Notes: generated by a model from the letters alone, not told the origin. Shown: positions 36,253 through 45,666, counted from the stretch's first letter. The stretch is DNA of 64,000 nucleotides from Microbacterium lemovicicum (GCF_003991875.1 NZ_CP031423.1:1612001-1676000), one strand, 5' to 3'. Numbers and translations: made by a program.

Positions 36253-36969
36253 ATGTGCGGTCGATTCGTGGTGGCCAGTGTCGGTTCCGAGCTCGTGGGC
36301 GTCCTGCGCGTCGACGTCGAGGGCGATGAGCTGCCGGCGCCCTCCTACAACGTCGCTCCCACCTCGCAGGTCGCGATCGTGCTCGACTCCGCGAAATCCG
36401 AGCCGCCGACCCGTCGTCTGGAGTCGGCCCGCTGGGGGCTCGTGCCGGGATGGGCGAAGGATCTGTCCGTCGGGTCCCGCGCGTTCAACGCCCGCTCAGA
36501 GGAGCTGGAGAACAAGCCGATGTTCCGCACGGCGCTGGAGAAGCGTCGCGCCGTGATCCCGGCATCCGGCTACTACGAGTGGAAGAAGGTCGGCGACACG
36601 AAGGTGCCCCACTACATCCACCCCGCCGACGGCTCGCCGCTGTTCTTCGCCGGTCTCTACGAGTGGTGGAAGAACCCGGCCGTCCCGGAGGATGACCCGT
36701 CGAAGTGGGTGCTCAGCTTCACGATCTGCACGCGGGACTCGATCGGTCGCCTGGGCTCGATCCACGACCGGATGCCGCTCTTCCTCGATCCGGACTTCGC
36801 GGACGCCTGGCTCGACCCGACCACGGAGAACGTCGGAGACATCCTCGACGCCGCGATCGACGCCGCTCCCGATGTGGCCGAGACCCTCGAGGACCACGTG
36901 GTCTCGTCGGAGGTCGGGAACGTCCGCAACAACGGCCCCGAGCTGATCGAGCCGGTCGAGGGCGACTGA
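36253..36969 (+). CDS. SOS response-associated peptidase, YedK/HMCES family
   Basis: A 238-residue SRAP-domain protein that shields abasic sites in single-stranded DNA by forming a covalent thiazolidine link with its N-terminal Cys. The sequence begins MCGRF, so Cys2 becomes the N-terminal nucleophile after Met removal. NVAPTSQV, WGLVPGWAKD, FNARSEEL, IPASGYYEWKK (catalytic Glu) and IHDRMPLFL (His) are the family blocks, all intact. The Cys2 position fixes the start at 36253. No LexA box is evident nearby. It stands alone between lipid and envelope genes. Confidence 0.93.
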   Translation: MCGRFVVASVGSELVGVLRVDVEGDELPAPSYNVAPTSQVAIVLDSAKSEPPTRRLESARWGLVPGWAKDLSVGSRAFNARSEELENKPMFRTALEKRRAVIPASGYYEWKKVGDTKVPHYIHPADGSPLFFAGLYEWWKNPAVPEDDPSKWVLSFTICTRDSIGRLGSIHDRMPLFLDPDFADAWLDPTTENVGDILDAAIDAAPDVAETLEDHVVSSEVGNVRNNGPELIEPVEGD

Positions 36970-37067
36970 GACGACGCCCGGGCCGACGTCGAGCCCGGCC
37001 GCCGGCGGAACCGGCATCGGTCATGCGATTGAATGTGAGCGAGTCGTCTCCGAGCGAAGGACCCGCC

Positions 37068-37769
37068 ATGTCGAACACCGCATCTCCTGCCGCCGGCTGG
37101 TATCCCGATCCTGCCGGCGACGGCCTGGAGCGCTGGTGGAATGGACTGGCGTGGACGTCCACGACGCGCGTGCCCGCCGCCAACCTCGCCCAGACGCTCG
37201 TCCTGCCCCCTCTGCCGGTCGGGGCGGCCGGAGCACCCGCCGGTCCGTACGCCGCGAGTGCGGGGCCGTCCGGTGCGGCCGCCACTCCCCCGAACCCCTA
37301 CGGCACGGTTCCCCCATTCCGGGCGGTCGCCCCCTACGCCCCTGATCGCCGCGCCGTGCAGCCCGCGTACGGCGGCGCCTACGGCTTCGGGGCAGGCCGG
37401 CAGTACGCGGCGCCTCCCGTGTCCACCATCGGCCAGGCGGTCCGCGCCGTCTTCATCCGGTACGCGACCTTCGAGGGCCGGGCGTCGCGCTCGGAGTACT
37501 GGTACTGGGCGCTGTTCAACGCCATCATCTCGGTCGGTGCGGTGTTCGTGATGCTGTTCGGCCTGTTCACGGGCATCTTCGCGATCCTCAGCATCGCGAT
37601 CTACCTCGGCCTCATCGCCTGGTCGCTCGCGATCTTCGTGCCGACGCTCGCCGTGTCGGTGCGCAGGCTCCGTGACGCCGGTCAGCCCTGGCCGCTCATC
37701 TTCCTGTCGCTCGCGCCGTTCGGGAGCATCGTCCTGCTCGTCCTGCACTGCCAGCCGAGCAGGGACTGA
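37068..37769 (+). CDS. DUF2510-DUF805 membrane protein
   Basis: A 233-residue protein. The N-terminal DUF2510 motif AGWYPDPAGDGLERWWNG (about residues 8-25) is followed by a Pro/Ala/Tyr-rich linker (about 35-115) and a C-terminal DUF805 domain with about four helices (YATFEGRASRSEYWYWALF, then VSVRRLRDAGQPW). Both domains are common in Actinobacteria and of unknown function; the layout suggests a cytosolic sensor patch tethered to the membrane. The ATG at 37068 follows GCGAAGGA; an earlier in-frame ATG at 37023 has no such site. Confidence 0.85.
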   Translation: MSNTASPAAGWYPDPAGDGLERWWNGLAWTSTTRVPAANLAQTLVLPPLPVGAAGAPAGPYAASAGPSGAAATPPNPYGTVPPFRAVAPYAPDRRAVQPAYGGAYGFGAGRQYAAPPVSTIGQAVRAVFIRYATFEGRASRSEYWYWALFNAIISVGAVFVMLFGLFTGIFAILSIAIYLGLIAWSLAIFVPTLAVSVRRLRDAGQPWPLIFLSLAPFGSIVLLVLHCQPSRD

Positions 37770-37807
37770 CCTCGAGCCGCGCCGTCCGCCGGAGGCGCGC
37801 GGGCGGC

Positions 37808-39481
37808 TCAGTGTCGCGCGACGATCGCCGCGGCGTCCGTCCCCGCCGGCAGCACGCCGTACTGCGACGACCGGTCCTCCCCCAGCCGCGCATGCAGGAA
37901 GGTCTCGGCGTCCAGCGACGGCGCATGCCGGAGCATGAGCGAGCCCTGGAGGGCGAGCGCGAGGTCCTCGGCGATCCGGCGCGCCTGCGCGGCCGCCGCA
38001 TCGTCGTCCTCGAGACCCCTCAGGCGGGCCATCGTGCGCTCCACATGCGCGTCGAGGAGCGTGGATGATCCCCGCGTGCTCTCCAGCTCGTCGGCGAACG
38101 CCTCGGCCGCCTCCGCGTCGCGGGTCAGGGCACGGATCACGTCGAGGGCGATGATGTTGCCGGCGCCCTCCCAGATGGCCATGACGGGCTGCTCGCGGAA
38201 GCGGCGCGCGAGCGGGAACGTCTCCGTGTAGCCGTTGCCGCCCAGGCACTCCATCGCCTCGTAGGCGTGGTTCGGTCCGCGCTTGCACACCCAGTACTTG
38301 GCCACCGGCGTCGCCAACCGGCGGAGGGCGACGTCGCGATCCGTCGCGTCCGCGTCGAACAGCTGGGCGAGGCGCAGCCCCGTGAGCATCGATGCCTCGG
38401 CCTCCATGCCGAGGTCGGCCAGAACGGAGGTCATCGCGGGCTGATCGACCAGGGTGCGGCCGAACGCCTCCCGGCCGCGCGCATGCCACACGCCCTCGGC
38501 GATCGCCTGACGCATGCCGGCCGCCGTGCCCAGCACGCAGTCCAGCCGCGTGCGCTGGACCATCCCCATGATCGTCCGCAGACCGCGACCCGGCTCGCCC
38601 AGCAGCACGCCGATCGTGCCGTCGAGCTCGATCTCGGCCGACGCGTTCGAGCGGTTGCCGAGCTTGTCCTTGAGCTTCTGGATGCGGAACACGTTGCGCA
38701 TCCCGCGGGGCAGCAGCCGCGGGACGAACAGGCAGCTGAGTCCCTCGTCGACCGGCCCGCGCCGCGTCTGAGCGATCACCAGGAAGCCGTCGGACATCGG
38801 CGCCGAGCAGAACCACTTGTGGCCGGTCAGCTGGTAGGTCTGCCCGCCCATGTGCACGCCGGTGGTCGTTCCGGCCCGCAGATCCGACCCGCCCTGCTTC
38901 TCGGTCATGGCCATGCCGATGAGGGCGCTCCGCTTCTCCTCGTTCGGAAGGAGCCGAGGATCATACTCGCGGGAGTAGAGGCGCGGAAGCCACCCGTCGG
39001 CCACCCAGGGCGACCCGGCGATGGCGTCGACGGCGGCGTGCGTCATCGACACCGGGCAGGCGTGGCCGGGCTCGATCTGCGTGAACAGCATGAACATCGC
39101 GGCGCGCGCCACGCCGGCGCCGGGACGCGGGTCCGCCCACGCGGAGGTGTGGGCGCCACGGGCCACGGCGGCGCTGAGGACGCGATGGTAGGCCGGATCG
39201 TATTCGACCTCGTCGAGGCGGAAGCCCCAGCGGTCATGGGGGTAGGCGACGGGCGGATGCCGGTCGGCGAGGTGGGCGTCCTGCTGGAAGGTCCGCGACC
39301 CGACGAGCGCGCCCGCCTCGCTCAGCGCGTGCTGAGCCCAGTCCGCGCCGAAGGCGTCGACCGCGGCGACCAGCGGCGCGTTGAGCGCGTACTCGTCGAT
39401 GTCCCACCGGATCGTGGGCTGATTGGTGACGTAGTGCGTCGACGCGCCGATGACGCGGCGGCCGCGGGAGAACGAGGTCAT
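37808..39481 (-). CDS. Acyl-CoA dehydrogenase, AidB-like
   Basis: A 557-residue flavoprotein of the larger AidB-type acyl-CoA dehydrogenases. The N-terminus THYVTNQPTIRWDIDEY is typical of this group. The FAD and substrate regions include GMAMTEKQGGSDLRAGTT and GHKWFCSAPMSDGF, with NVFRIQKLKDKLGNRSNAS behind them. The segment ECLGGNGYTE and then WEGAGNIIALDVIRAL match AidB. AidB of E. coli is induced by alkylation and binds DNA; a metabolic role on branched acyl-CoAs is equally possible. The start overlaps the metallopeptidase stop by four bases (ATGA). Confidence 0.9.
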   Translation of the reverse strand: MTSFSRGRRVIGASTHYVTNQPTIRWDIDEYALNAPLVAAVDAFGADWAQHALSEAGALVGSRTFQQDAHLADRHPPVAYPHDRWGFRLDEVEYDPAYHRVLSAAVARGAHTSAWADPRPGAGVARAAMFMLFTQIEPGHACPVSMTHAAVDAIAGSPWVADGWLPRLYSREYDPRLLPNEEKRSALIGMAMTEKQGGSDLRAGTTTGVHMGGQTYQLTGHKWFCSAPMSDGFLVIAQTRRGPVDEGLSCLFVPRLLPRGMRNVFRIQKLKDKLGNRSNASAEIELDGTIGVLLGEPGRGLRTIMGMVQRTRLDCVLGTAAGMRQAIAEGVWHARGREAFGRTLVDQPAMTSVLADLGMEAEASMLTGLRLAQLFDADATDRDVALRRLATPVAKYWVCKRGPNHAYEAMECLGGNGYTETFPLARRFREQPVMAIWEGAGNIIALDVIRALTRDAEAAEAFADELESTRGSSTLLDAHVERTMARLRGLEDDDAAAAQARRIAEDLALALQGSLMLRHAPSLDAETFLHARLGEDRSSQYGVLPAGTDAAAIVARH

Positions 39482-40563
39482 GCGCGCTCCAGCTCCTCGG
39501 GCACGGCGAGGGCTTCCTGCTCGCGGCTGAGCACGGGGGCGCGCGTGACGATGTGGTGGACGAACTCGAACTTGCTGCGCACCGCCGGCACCAGTTCGAA
39601 CGGATACAGATCGCCGAAGCCCATGGAGCGGTTGATGCGGTTGAAGGCCTGGGACATCCACTCCCAGTCCGACAGCAGGAGCTGCACGGAGGCGTCCTCG
39701 TACGATTCCCGCGGCACGACGTCGGTGTCCCGGATGCCGCTGGACGCGGCATCCAGTCTGATTCCGATCGCGGCCGCCGTCTGCAGGGTCCCCGTGATGT
39801 GCAGGTAGTGCGCGAAGGTCTCGGCGAAGTCCTCCCACGGGTGCATGGTGGCGTACTCGGAGATGTAGGAGGCCTGCCAGTGCTCGGGAGCTCCCGCGCG
39901 GTAGTGCCGTTGCAGCGCCTCGCGGTAGGTCGCGCGCTCGTCGCCGAAGATCTCACGGCACCTCGTCCACGCGTCATCTCCGACCACGAGGACGTTCTGG
40001 AAGTAGTGGCCGACCTCGTGCCGCAGATGGCCGAGCATCGTGCGGTACGGCTCGCCGAGGCGCACGCGCAGTGCTTCCCGCCGGTCGTCGAGACTCTCGG
40101 CGAGGTCGATCGTGATGATGCCGTTGGCATGGCCGATGGTGACCCTCTCGCCGTGCGACAGGCTCGAGATGAGATCGAACCCCAGACCGCCCGGCCGGTC
40201 GTACCAGGCGACGAGCGGCAGGCCGAGATCGGCGAGCTGCAGGACGAGCCGGCGCTTGGCCTCCTCGGTCTTGGCGAGCTTCTCCAGGGCGACGGTGTCG
40301 GCCGCATCCGGCTGTCGTCTTGTCAGCCGACACGACAGGCACCGCCCCGACTCGGCGTCGTCGCGCACGAGCCAGTTGCACTTCCACCCGCGGTTGGAGC
40401 AGGTGTGCCACAGCTCGCCGTCGATGCGCACCTGGCCGTTGCGGTGCCCGAAGAACTGGCGGCTGGGCATGTGGTACGCCAGCGCCGCACCGCACTCCGG
40501 GCAGTCGAGCGTGTCCAGATAGACGAAGTGTCGGCAGTGCGGACACCGCGGCTGTGTGCTCAC
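39478..40563 (-). CDS. Zinc-ribbon putative metallopeptidase (Peptidase_Mx-like)
   Basis: A 361-residue protein. An N-terminal zinc ribbon (CPHCRHFVYLDTLDCPECG, about residues 6-24) and a second Cys set (CSNRGWKC, then CLSC) precede a gluzincin-like domain: HLRHEVGHYFQN carries HExxH at about residue 190, and HPWEDFAETFAHYLHI supplies the third ligand near 245. This matches the family of putative zinc metallopeptidases (PF15887) with unknown targets. The start is a GTG at 40563, fixed by TACGGT ending 6 nt upstream. It is coupled to the AidB-like gene by a four-base overlap. Confidence 0.85.
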   Translation of the reverse strand: MSTQPRCPHCRHFVYLDTLDCPECGAALAYHMPSRQFFGHRNGQVRIDGELWHTCSNRGWKCNWLVRDDAESGRCLSCRLTRRQPDAADTVALEKLAKTEEAKRRLVLQLADLGLPLVAWYDRPGGLGFDLISSLSHGERVTIGHANGIITIDLAESLDDRREALRVRLGEPYRTMLGHLRHEVGHYFQNVLVVGDDAWTRCREIFGDERATYREALQRHYRAGAPEHWQASYISEYATMHPWEDFAETFAHYLHITGTLQTAAAIGIRLDAASSGIRDTDVVPRESYEDASVQLLLSDWEWMSQAFNRINRSMGFGDLYPFELVPAVRSKFEFVHHIVTRAPVLSREQEALAVPEELERA

Positions 40564-40569
40564 AGGTTC

Positions 40570-40575
40570 ACCGTA
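40570..40575 (-). promoter_or_regulatory. -10 hexamer of the metallopeptidase/AidB-like unit
   Basis: TACGGT on the minus strand, 6 nt before the GTG at 40563, with no Shine-Dalgarno. Confidence 0.5.
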
Positions 40576-40640
40576 GTGCTGCGGGTGGTCGCCCGGCGTG
40601 CCCGTCGCAGGGCCGGTGTCCGTGTCGGTGTCGGTGTCGC

Positions 40641-41813
40641 TCAGGACGGTGCGAGCGCGAGGCGCAGCAGCACGTCGTCGCCGTCGCGCGGCGAGCCCCG
40701 GCCGTCGGTGTTGCCCGTCAGCACCCACAGGCTGCCGTCCGGTGCGGCGACGGCGTCGCGCAGACGCCCCTGCTCACCGGCCAGCAGCGCCTGCGGCTCG
40801 CCCGTGAGGGCGCCGTCGGCGGTGTCGACCGCCCACAGGCGCTCCCCGCGGAGGCCGGCGACGAAGACGGTGCCGCCCACGGCCGCGACCCCGCTCGGGC
40901 TCGACTCGTCGGGCGTCCAGACGGTCACCGGGTCGACGTAGCGGTCATCGCCCGCCACGCCCTCGACCTCGGGCCAGCCGTAGTTGCCGCCCGGACGGAT
41001 GGCGTTCAGCTCGTCCCAGGTGTCCTGTCCGAACTCGCTCGCCCACATCGCGCCGTCGGCCGTCCAGGCGATCCCCTGCACGTTGCGGTGGCCGAGCGTG
41101 TAGACGGCCGTGCCGAAGGGGTTGCCGGGCGCCGCGCCACCGTCGGGGGTGACGCGGAGGATCTTCCCGTTGAGGGATGCCTCGTCCTGCGCGCTCGCGC
41201 GGTCGCCCGCGTCGCCGGTCGTGATGTAGAGCAGCCCGTCCGGGCCGAAGGCGATCCGCCCGCCGTTGTGGGTGCGGGCCCGCGCGATGCCGTCGAGCAC
41301 CACCTCGGGCGCGCCGAGCGCACGGGATCCGGCGGCGCCCGTGAGCGGCATCCGCACGACCCGATTGTCCTGCTCGGTGCCGTGGTAGGCGTACAGCCAG
41401 GTCTCTCCACCGGTCTCGAGCACGGCGAGTCCGTGGAGGCCGCCCTCGCCGCCGCTCACGACGTCAGGGACGACACCCGCCGCGCGGCTCGAGCCGTCGG
41501 GCGAGATCTCCCGCACGGTACCGTCGTCGCGCTGGCTGACGAGTGCCCCGCCCTCACCCAGCGGCACCACGGACCAGGGCGCGGACAGGCCCGTGGCCAG
41601 TGCCGTCGCCGCTGCCGACGGGCGGAACCACCCTGCGGGCGCCGCCTCCGCCGTGGCCGTCGGGGTGCCGGTCGGAGCGACCGCCGACGAGCTCTCGCGC
41701 GTCGGCATGGGGGCCGTCGGCGCGGAAGCGGCGCACCCCGCGGTGACGATGGCGACCGCGAGGGCCAGCGCGGCTGCAGCCGCACTGCGGCGTGGACGAC
41801 GTGCGGAGGGCAT
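40641..41813 (-). CDS. PQQ-dependent sugar dehydrogenase-like lipoprotein
   Basis: A 390-residue exported lipoprotein: lipobox VTAGC with Cys27, then a Thr/Ala/Pro linker to about residue 60. A six-bladed propeller of the soluble glucose/sorbosone dehydrogenase family follows. Recognisable parts are GLSAPWSVVPLGEGGALV, GGEGGLHGLAV, ARTHNGGRIAFGPDGLLYITTGD and LGHRNVQGIAW. PQQ and Ca2+ binding are family properties. No PQQ synthesis genes are in the window, so the cofactor may come from outside or another cofactor may be used. The ATG at 41813 follows GCGAGAG. Confidence 0.9.
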   Translation of the reverse strand: MPSARRPRRSAAAAALALAVAIVTAGCAASAPTAPMPTRESSSAVAPTGTPTATAEAAPAGWFRPSAAATALATGLSAPWSVVPLGEGGALVSQRDDGTVREISPDGSSRAAGVVPDVVSGGEGGLHGLAVLETGGETWLYAYHGTEQDNRVVRMPLTGAAGSRALGAPEVVLDGIARARTHNGGRIAFGPDGLLYITTGDAGDRASAQDEASLNGKILRVTPDGGAAPGNPFGTAVYTLGHRNVQGIAWTADGAMWASEFGQDTWDELNAIRPGGNYGWPEVEGVAGDDRYVDPVTVWTPDESSPSGVAAVGGTVFVAGLRGERLWAVDTADGALTGEPQALLAGEQGRLRDAVAAPDGSLWVLTGNTDGRGSPRDGDDVLLRLALAPS

Positions 41814-41931
41814 GGCTCTCGCTTCAGTCGGACGTGCTCCGGACGGGATCAGCCACGATACGCGAGACCGCGGATGACCGGCCCTGATCAGTGCGAGGTC
41901 ACGGCCGACGGCCAGGAATCACGGAAGGAGA

Positions 41932-41959
41932 AAGGCCCCCGACTCGCGTCGGGGGCCTT
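41932..41959 (-). terminator. Terminator of the tRNA-Ala transcript
   Basis: A perfect 11-bp stem (41932-41942 with 41949-41959), AAGGCCCCCGA against its complement, 6-nt loop, followed on the minus strand by TTTCTCC. It starts 7 nt after the tRNA 3' end. Confidence 0.88.
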
Positions 41960-41966
41960 CTTCCGG

Positions 41967-42039
41967 TGGACCTGAGGGGACTCGAACCCCTGACCCCCTG
42001 CATGCCATGCAGGTGCGCTACCAGCTGCGCCACAGGCCC
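41967..42039 (-). tRNA. tRNA-Ala (anticodon GGC)
   Basis: Seventy-three nt. The acceptor stem GGGCCTG pairs with CAGGTCC (one G-T), the anticodon arm is CCTGC, loop ATGGCAT, GCAGG, so the anticodon is GGC reading GCC/GCU Ala codons. The T arm GGGGTTCGAGTCCCC is canonical. The discriminator is A and the CCA end is not encoded. It lies between the sugar dehydrogenase gene and rsfS, with its own promoter and terminator. Confidence 0.97.
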
Positions 42040-42076
42040 ATCTTCTGCCGCCCGGCTCTCACCGGGCAACTCGACT

Positions 42077-42082
42077 AGATTA
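42077..42082 (-). promoter_or_regulatory. Candidate -10 of the tRNA-Ala gene
   Basis: TAATCT on the minus strand about 37 nt before the mature tRNA 5' end; a small hairpin (about 42049-42066) lies in the precursor leader. Confidence 0.5.
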
Positions 42083-42117
42083 CTACATCCCGAGCCGTGC
42101 GAAGAACCGCGGCGGGT

Positions 42118-42491
42118 TCAGGAGCCGGCGTGGGCAGCCGTCTCGATGGGCACGACGGGGCAGTCCTTCCAGAGGCGCTCGAGTCCGTAGTACATGCGCT
42201 CCTCCTCGTGGAAGACGTGCACGACGAGGTCGCCGAAGTCGAGCAGCACCCAGCGCGCCTCGGAGCGGCCCTCACGGCGGAGGCGCTTGTGCCCGGCGGC
42301 GTTGAGCTGGTCCTCGATCTCGTCGGCGATCGCGGCGACGTTGCGCTCGCTGCGACCGGTGACGATGAGGAAGATGTCGACGAGCGGCAGCGGGCCGGAG
42401 ACGTCGAGGGCGACGAGATCCTCCCCGCCCTTCGCGTCGCGGCGGCGGCGGCGATCGCGAGCATCTCGCGGGACTGGTCTGTGGCGGTCAT
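42118..42491 (-). pseudogene. rsfS: Ribosome silencing factor RsfS, frameshifted in a GCC tract
   Basis: The start [17 protein letters not shown] (ATG 42491) and the rest of a normal RsfS (from DAKGGEDLVALDVSGPLPL to VVPIETAAHAGS, stop 42118) are both present but in different frames. One base is missing within the repeated GCC tract at about 42437-42453; adding it restores a 124-residue protein. As written, translation of the first frame leaves RsfS after about 19 residues. No start codon lies just upstream in the second frame. RsfS (RsfA/YbeB) binds L14 and keeps ribosomal subunits apart in starvation. The ATGA overlap with the upstream gene confirms the start. A sequencing error, a true mutation and slippage are all possible. 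Confidence 0.88.
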
Positions 42492-43531
42492 GCGAATACT
42501 CCTGTGGCGACGGCGACGATGAGGACGCCGACGACGGCGATCGCCAGGACGCCGGCGGTGATGGCGAGGGCGAGCATCAGACGGCTGCCCTTCTCGGGGG
42601 CCGGCGGACGGATGATGTCGCCGGTGGTCTTGATGGTGCTGACGGCGGCGCTGGCCGCGATCGGCGTGGGTGAGGAATGGGCGGGGAGCTCGCCGTCGAT
42701 CAGGACGGCGTCGGCTTCGCGGCCGTCGGCGGTGCCGGGCGCGTGGCCCTGCGAGCCGAGCCCCTCCGGCAGTGCGAAGGTGCCGGTGATCAGCACCTCG
42801 CCGGTGGCGGCGACGGGGCCCATGATGGCGCCCTCGGGCGTCTGGGTCAGGATGAGCGCGTTCGGGGTCGACACGGCGCCGGTCGCCGCGGATCCGCGCG
42901 CCAGCAGCTGGTCGAACGATGCTGCGGTCGCCGTCGGTGCTGCCTCGCCGACGAGGAGCTCGGAGCCGAAGGACGGGCTGAGCGTCACGCGCTCCGCGTC
43001 GTCGTCGGCGGATGCTGCGACCGCGGATGCTGCGACCTCGGGCTCTGCGGCGGCGTCGGCTGCAGCATCCGGAGTCTCGGTGTCCGCGGTATCCGAGTCG
43101 GTGGGTTCTGCGACCTCGGCGGGCGCGTCGTTCACGGTCTCGGCGGCGGGCGCGCTCTCGGCGGAGTCGTCCGTCGACGAAGCGGCGGCCTCTTCGGCCT
43201 TCAGCCGGGCGGCCTCGGCATGCGCGGCGGCCATGTCGGGGGTGATGACGGGCACCGACGCGGTGCGGATGCGCTCCTGCTGACGGGCCTGGCGGCGGGT
43301 CAGCGGGGTGACGCCCAGGTCGACGCTGGCGTCGGGCACCGGCGCAGGCGCGACCTCGACAGGCGCGGCGGGCCGCGGAAGCGGTGCGGGCGCGGCGGCG
43401 ACCGGCGCGGCGGGCTGCTCGGCCTGCGGAACCTGGTCGGCCGACACGATCGGCGTCGAGGAGGTGTCGCGGATCTGGCGCATCTCCTTGCGGGTGAGGG
43501 TGCGCTGTTCCGGCTGCTCGGGTGTGGTCAT
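42488..43531 (-). CDS. Pro/Ala-rich single-pass membrane protein of the nadD-rsfS operon
   Basis: A 347-residue protein with no recognised domain. The N-terminus [16 protein letters not shown] and a second [17 protein letters not shown] block are basic and conserved-looking. Long low-complexity stretches rich in Ala, Pro, Glu and Asp fill about residues 35-230. One membrane helix ([24 protein letters not shown]) ends the protein, so most of it is cytosolic with a C-terminal anchor. Proteins of this shape occupy the same spot between nadD and rsfS in other Microbacteriaceae (recollection, not checked). Both ends overlap the neighbours by four bases. Function is unknown; a scaffold role is only a guess. 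Confidence 0.8.
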   Translation of the reverse strand: MTTPEQPEQRTLTRKEMRQIRDTSSTPIVSADQVPQAEQPAAPVAAAPAPLPRPAAPVEVAPAPVPDASVDLGVTPLTRRQARQQERIRTASVPVITPDMAAAHAEAARLKAEEAAASSTDDSAESAPAAETVNDAPAEVAEPTDSDTADTETPDAAADAAAEPEVAASAVAASADDDAERVTLSPSFGSELLVGEAAPTATAASFDQLLARGSAATGAVSTPNALILTQTPEGAIMGPVAATGEVLITGTFALPEGLGSQGHAPGTADGREADAVLIDGELPAHSSPTPIAASAAVSTIKTTGDIIRPPAPEKGSRLMLALAITAGVLAIAVVGVLIVAVATGVFA

Positions 43532-44124
43532 TCCTTGCTCCGGTAGAGGTGATGCTTCGCGATGTACTGGACGACCCCGTCGGGGACGAGGTACCAGACC
43601 GGTCGGTCGGTGTTGACGCGGTCCCGGCAATCCGTGGACGAGATCGCCAGCGCGGGGATCTCGAGCTGGCTCACCTTCTCGACGGGCAGTCCATCCGTGC
43701 TGAGCACGTGCCCCGGACGGGAGACGGCGACGAAGTGGGCCAGGTCCCACAGTTCATCATGGTCCCTCCAACTGAGAATCTGCGCCACGGCGTCCGCACC
43801 GGTGATGAAGAACAGCTCGGAGTCGGGTCTCCGGTCCTTCAGATCGCGGAGCGTGTCGATCGTGTAGGTCGGCCCCGCGCGGTCGATGTCGACGCGGCTC
43901 ACGGTGAACTGCGGATTCGATGCCGTGGCGATCACCGTCATGAGATAGCGGTGCTCGCTGTCGGTGACCTCGGATTTCTGCCACGGACGACCGGTGGGCA
44001 CGAAGACGACCTCGTCGAGGTCGAAGTACTGCGCGACCTCACTGGCGGCGACGAGGTGTCCATGATGGATGGGATCGAACGTCCCACCCATGACCCCGAT
44101 CCTCGGGGCTCTCGTCACCGACAT
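43528..44124 (-). CDS. nadD: Nicotinate-nucleotide adenylyltransferase
   Basis: A 198-residue nucleotidyltransferase that makes nicotinic acid adenine dinucleotide from NaMN and ATP in NAD synthesis. [11 protein letters not shown] (residues 13-23) is the nucleotide-binding motif; [13 protein letters not shown] and the C-terminal [11 protein letters not shown] are family signatures, the latter with Cys where Ile is usual. Length is normal. The ATG at 44124 lies 9 nt after a small membrane-protein gene, and the stop overlaps the next gene by four bases. Confidence 0.95.
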   Translation of the reverse strand: MSVTRAPRIGVMGGTFDPIHHGHLVAASEVAQYFDLDEVVFVPTGRPWQKSEVTDSEHRYLMTVIATASNPQFTVSRVDIDRAGPTYTIDTLRDLKDRRPDSELFFITGADAVAQILSWRDHDELWDLAHFVAVSRPGHVLSTDGLPVEKVSQLEIPALAISSTDCRDRVNTDRPVWYLVPDGVVQYIAKHHLYRSKE

Positions 44125-44133
44125 CCGGTCGAC

Positions 44134-44358
44134 CTAGTGGCCGTGTCCCGCCTCGGGGGCATCGTCGGCGTGCGCACGCGCGTAGGCCTCGGCCTTGTGC
44201 GCGTGACGGTTGGCGACGTTGCGGTAGGACGCGGTCACGAGGGCCAGGGCGGCGAACGCGACGATGGCGACGATGCCGTAGCCGACGGTCTCCAGAGCGA
44301 CGCTGCCGTGCTCCTCGGCTCCTTCGGCGGCGAAAGCTACCAGCGTGGCGAAAGTCAT
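44134..44358 (-). CDS. Small single-pass membrane protein, unknown
   Basis: A 74-residue protein with one central membrane helix (about residues 24-44; VGYGIVAIVAFAALALVTASY). The C-terminal tail is charged and His/Ala-rich (RHAHKAEAYARAH, ending EAGHGH). The clustered histidines might bind metal, but this is speculation. It sits in the proA-nadD interval, 9 nt before nadD, and so is probably co-transcribed. I do not recognise the family. Confidence 0.72.
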   Translation of the reverse strand: MTFATLVAFAAEGAEEHGSVALETVGYGIVAIVAFAALALVTASYRNVANRHAHKAEAYARAHADDAPEAGHGH

Positions 44359-44410
44359 CGGGGCTCCGTTCGGGATGCTGCGGCTCGGGCCGCTGGTCCA
44401 GTTTAGGCGG

Positions 44411-45666
44411 TCAGGCGCGGACTTGTCCGGTGCCGCGCGCGAGCCACTTCGTGCTCGTCAGCTCGGACAGGCCCATCGGGCCGCGGGCGTGCAGCTTCTG
44501 CGTCGAGATGCCCACCTCGGCGCCGAAGCCGAACTCGCCGCCGTCGGTGAAGCGCGTCGAGGCGTTGACCATCACGACGGCGGAGTCGACTTCGGCCAGG
44601 AAGCGCTCGGCACTTCCGTCGTCGTCGGTGATGATCGACTCGGTGTGGTGGGTCGAGTAGCGGCGGATGTGCGCCAGAGCGTCGTCGAGGTCGTCGACGA
44701 CGCGCATCGACAGGTCGAGGCTCATGTGCTCGGTCGCCCAGTCGCCCTCGACGGCCGGCACGGTGCCCGTCGTCAGCGCGCGGACGGCGTCGTCGGCGTG
44801 GACGGTGACGCCCGCAGCCTGCAGCGCGGCCACGACCGGCGGCACGAGCCGCTCGGCTGCCGCCCGGTGCACCAGCACCGTCTCGACGGCGTTGCAGACG
44901 CTCGGGCGCTGCACCTTCGCGTTGACCACGATGTCGCGTGACCACGCCTCGTCGGCGGTCTCGTCGAGCACGATGTGCACGACGCCGGCGCCGGTCTCGA
45001 TGACGGGCACGGACGACTCGGTGACGACCGTCTCGATGAGCTGGGCAGAGCCCCGCGGAACGAGCACGTCGACGATGCCGCGGGCGCGCATGAGCTCGCG
45101 GGCGCCGTCGCGGCCGAAGTCGTCGACGGTCTGGATCGCCTCGGGGTCGACGCCGCGGTCGGCGAGGGCGCCGCGCATGGCGGTGACGAGTGCGCCGTTG
45201 GTCTCGAGGGCCGCGGATCCGCCCCGCAGCACGACGGCGTTGCCGGAGCGCAGCGCGAGCGCCGCGATGTCGACCGTGACGTTCGGGCGGGCCTCGTAGA
45301 TCGACCCGACGACGCCGAACGGCACGGCCACCTTCGTCAGGCGGAGGCCGTCGGGTGTGACGCGCTCGTCGAGCACGCGGCCGACCGGATCGGGCAGCTC
45401 CGCGATCTCGCGCACCGCGGAGGCGAGGGCCGCCACGCGCGGCGCGTCCAGCCGCAGCCTGTCCTGCAGTCCGGACGACAGACCCTCGGAGCGTCCCCGT
45501 TCGAGATCGCGCTCGTTGGCGGCGATCACATCGCCGGCCGCGGCGTCGATGGCGTCGGCGATGGCCAGCAGGATGCCGCGCTTGTCGTCGTCGGAGAGAA
45601 GACCGATCCGGCGGGCGGCGTCCTTGGCCCGCAGCATCCGCTCGCGGGGAGACGTCGCAGTGGTGG

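Noticed and set aside
42075..42491. A 138-codon minus-strand frame as the gene next to tRNA-Ala
   Set aside because: Only its first 19 residues look like RsfS; the rest is Ser/Arg-rich out-of-frame sequence, while the true continuation lies one frame away.
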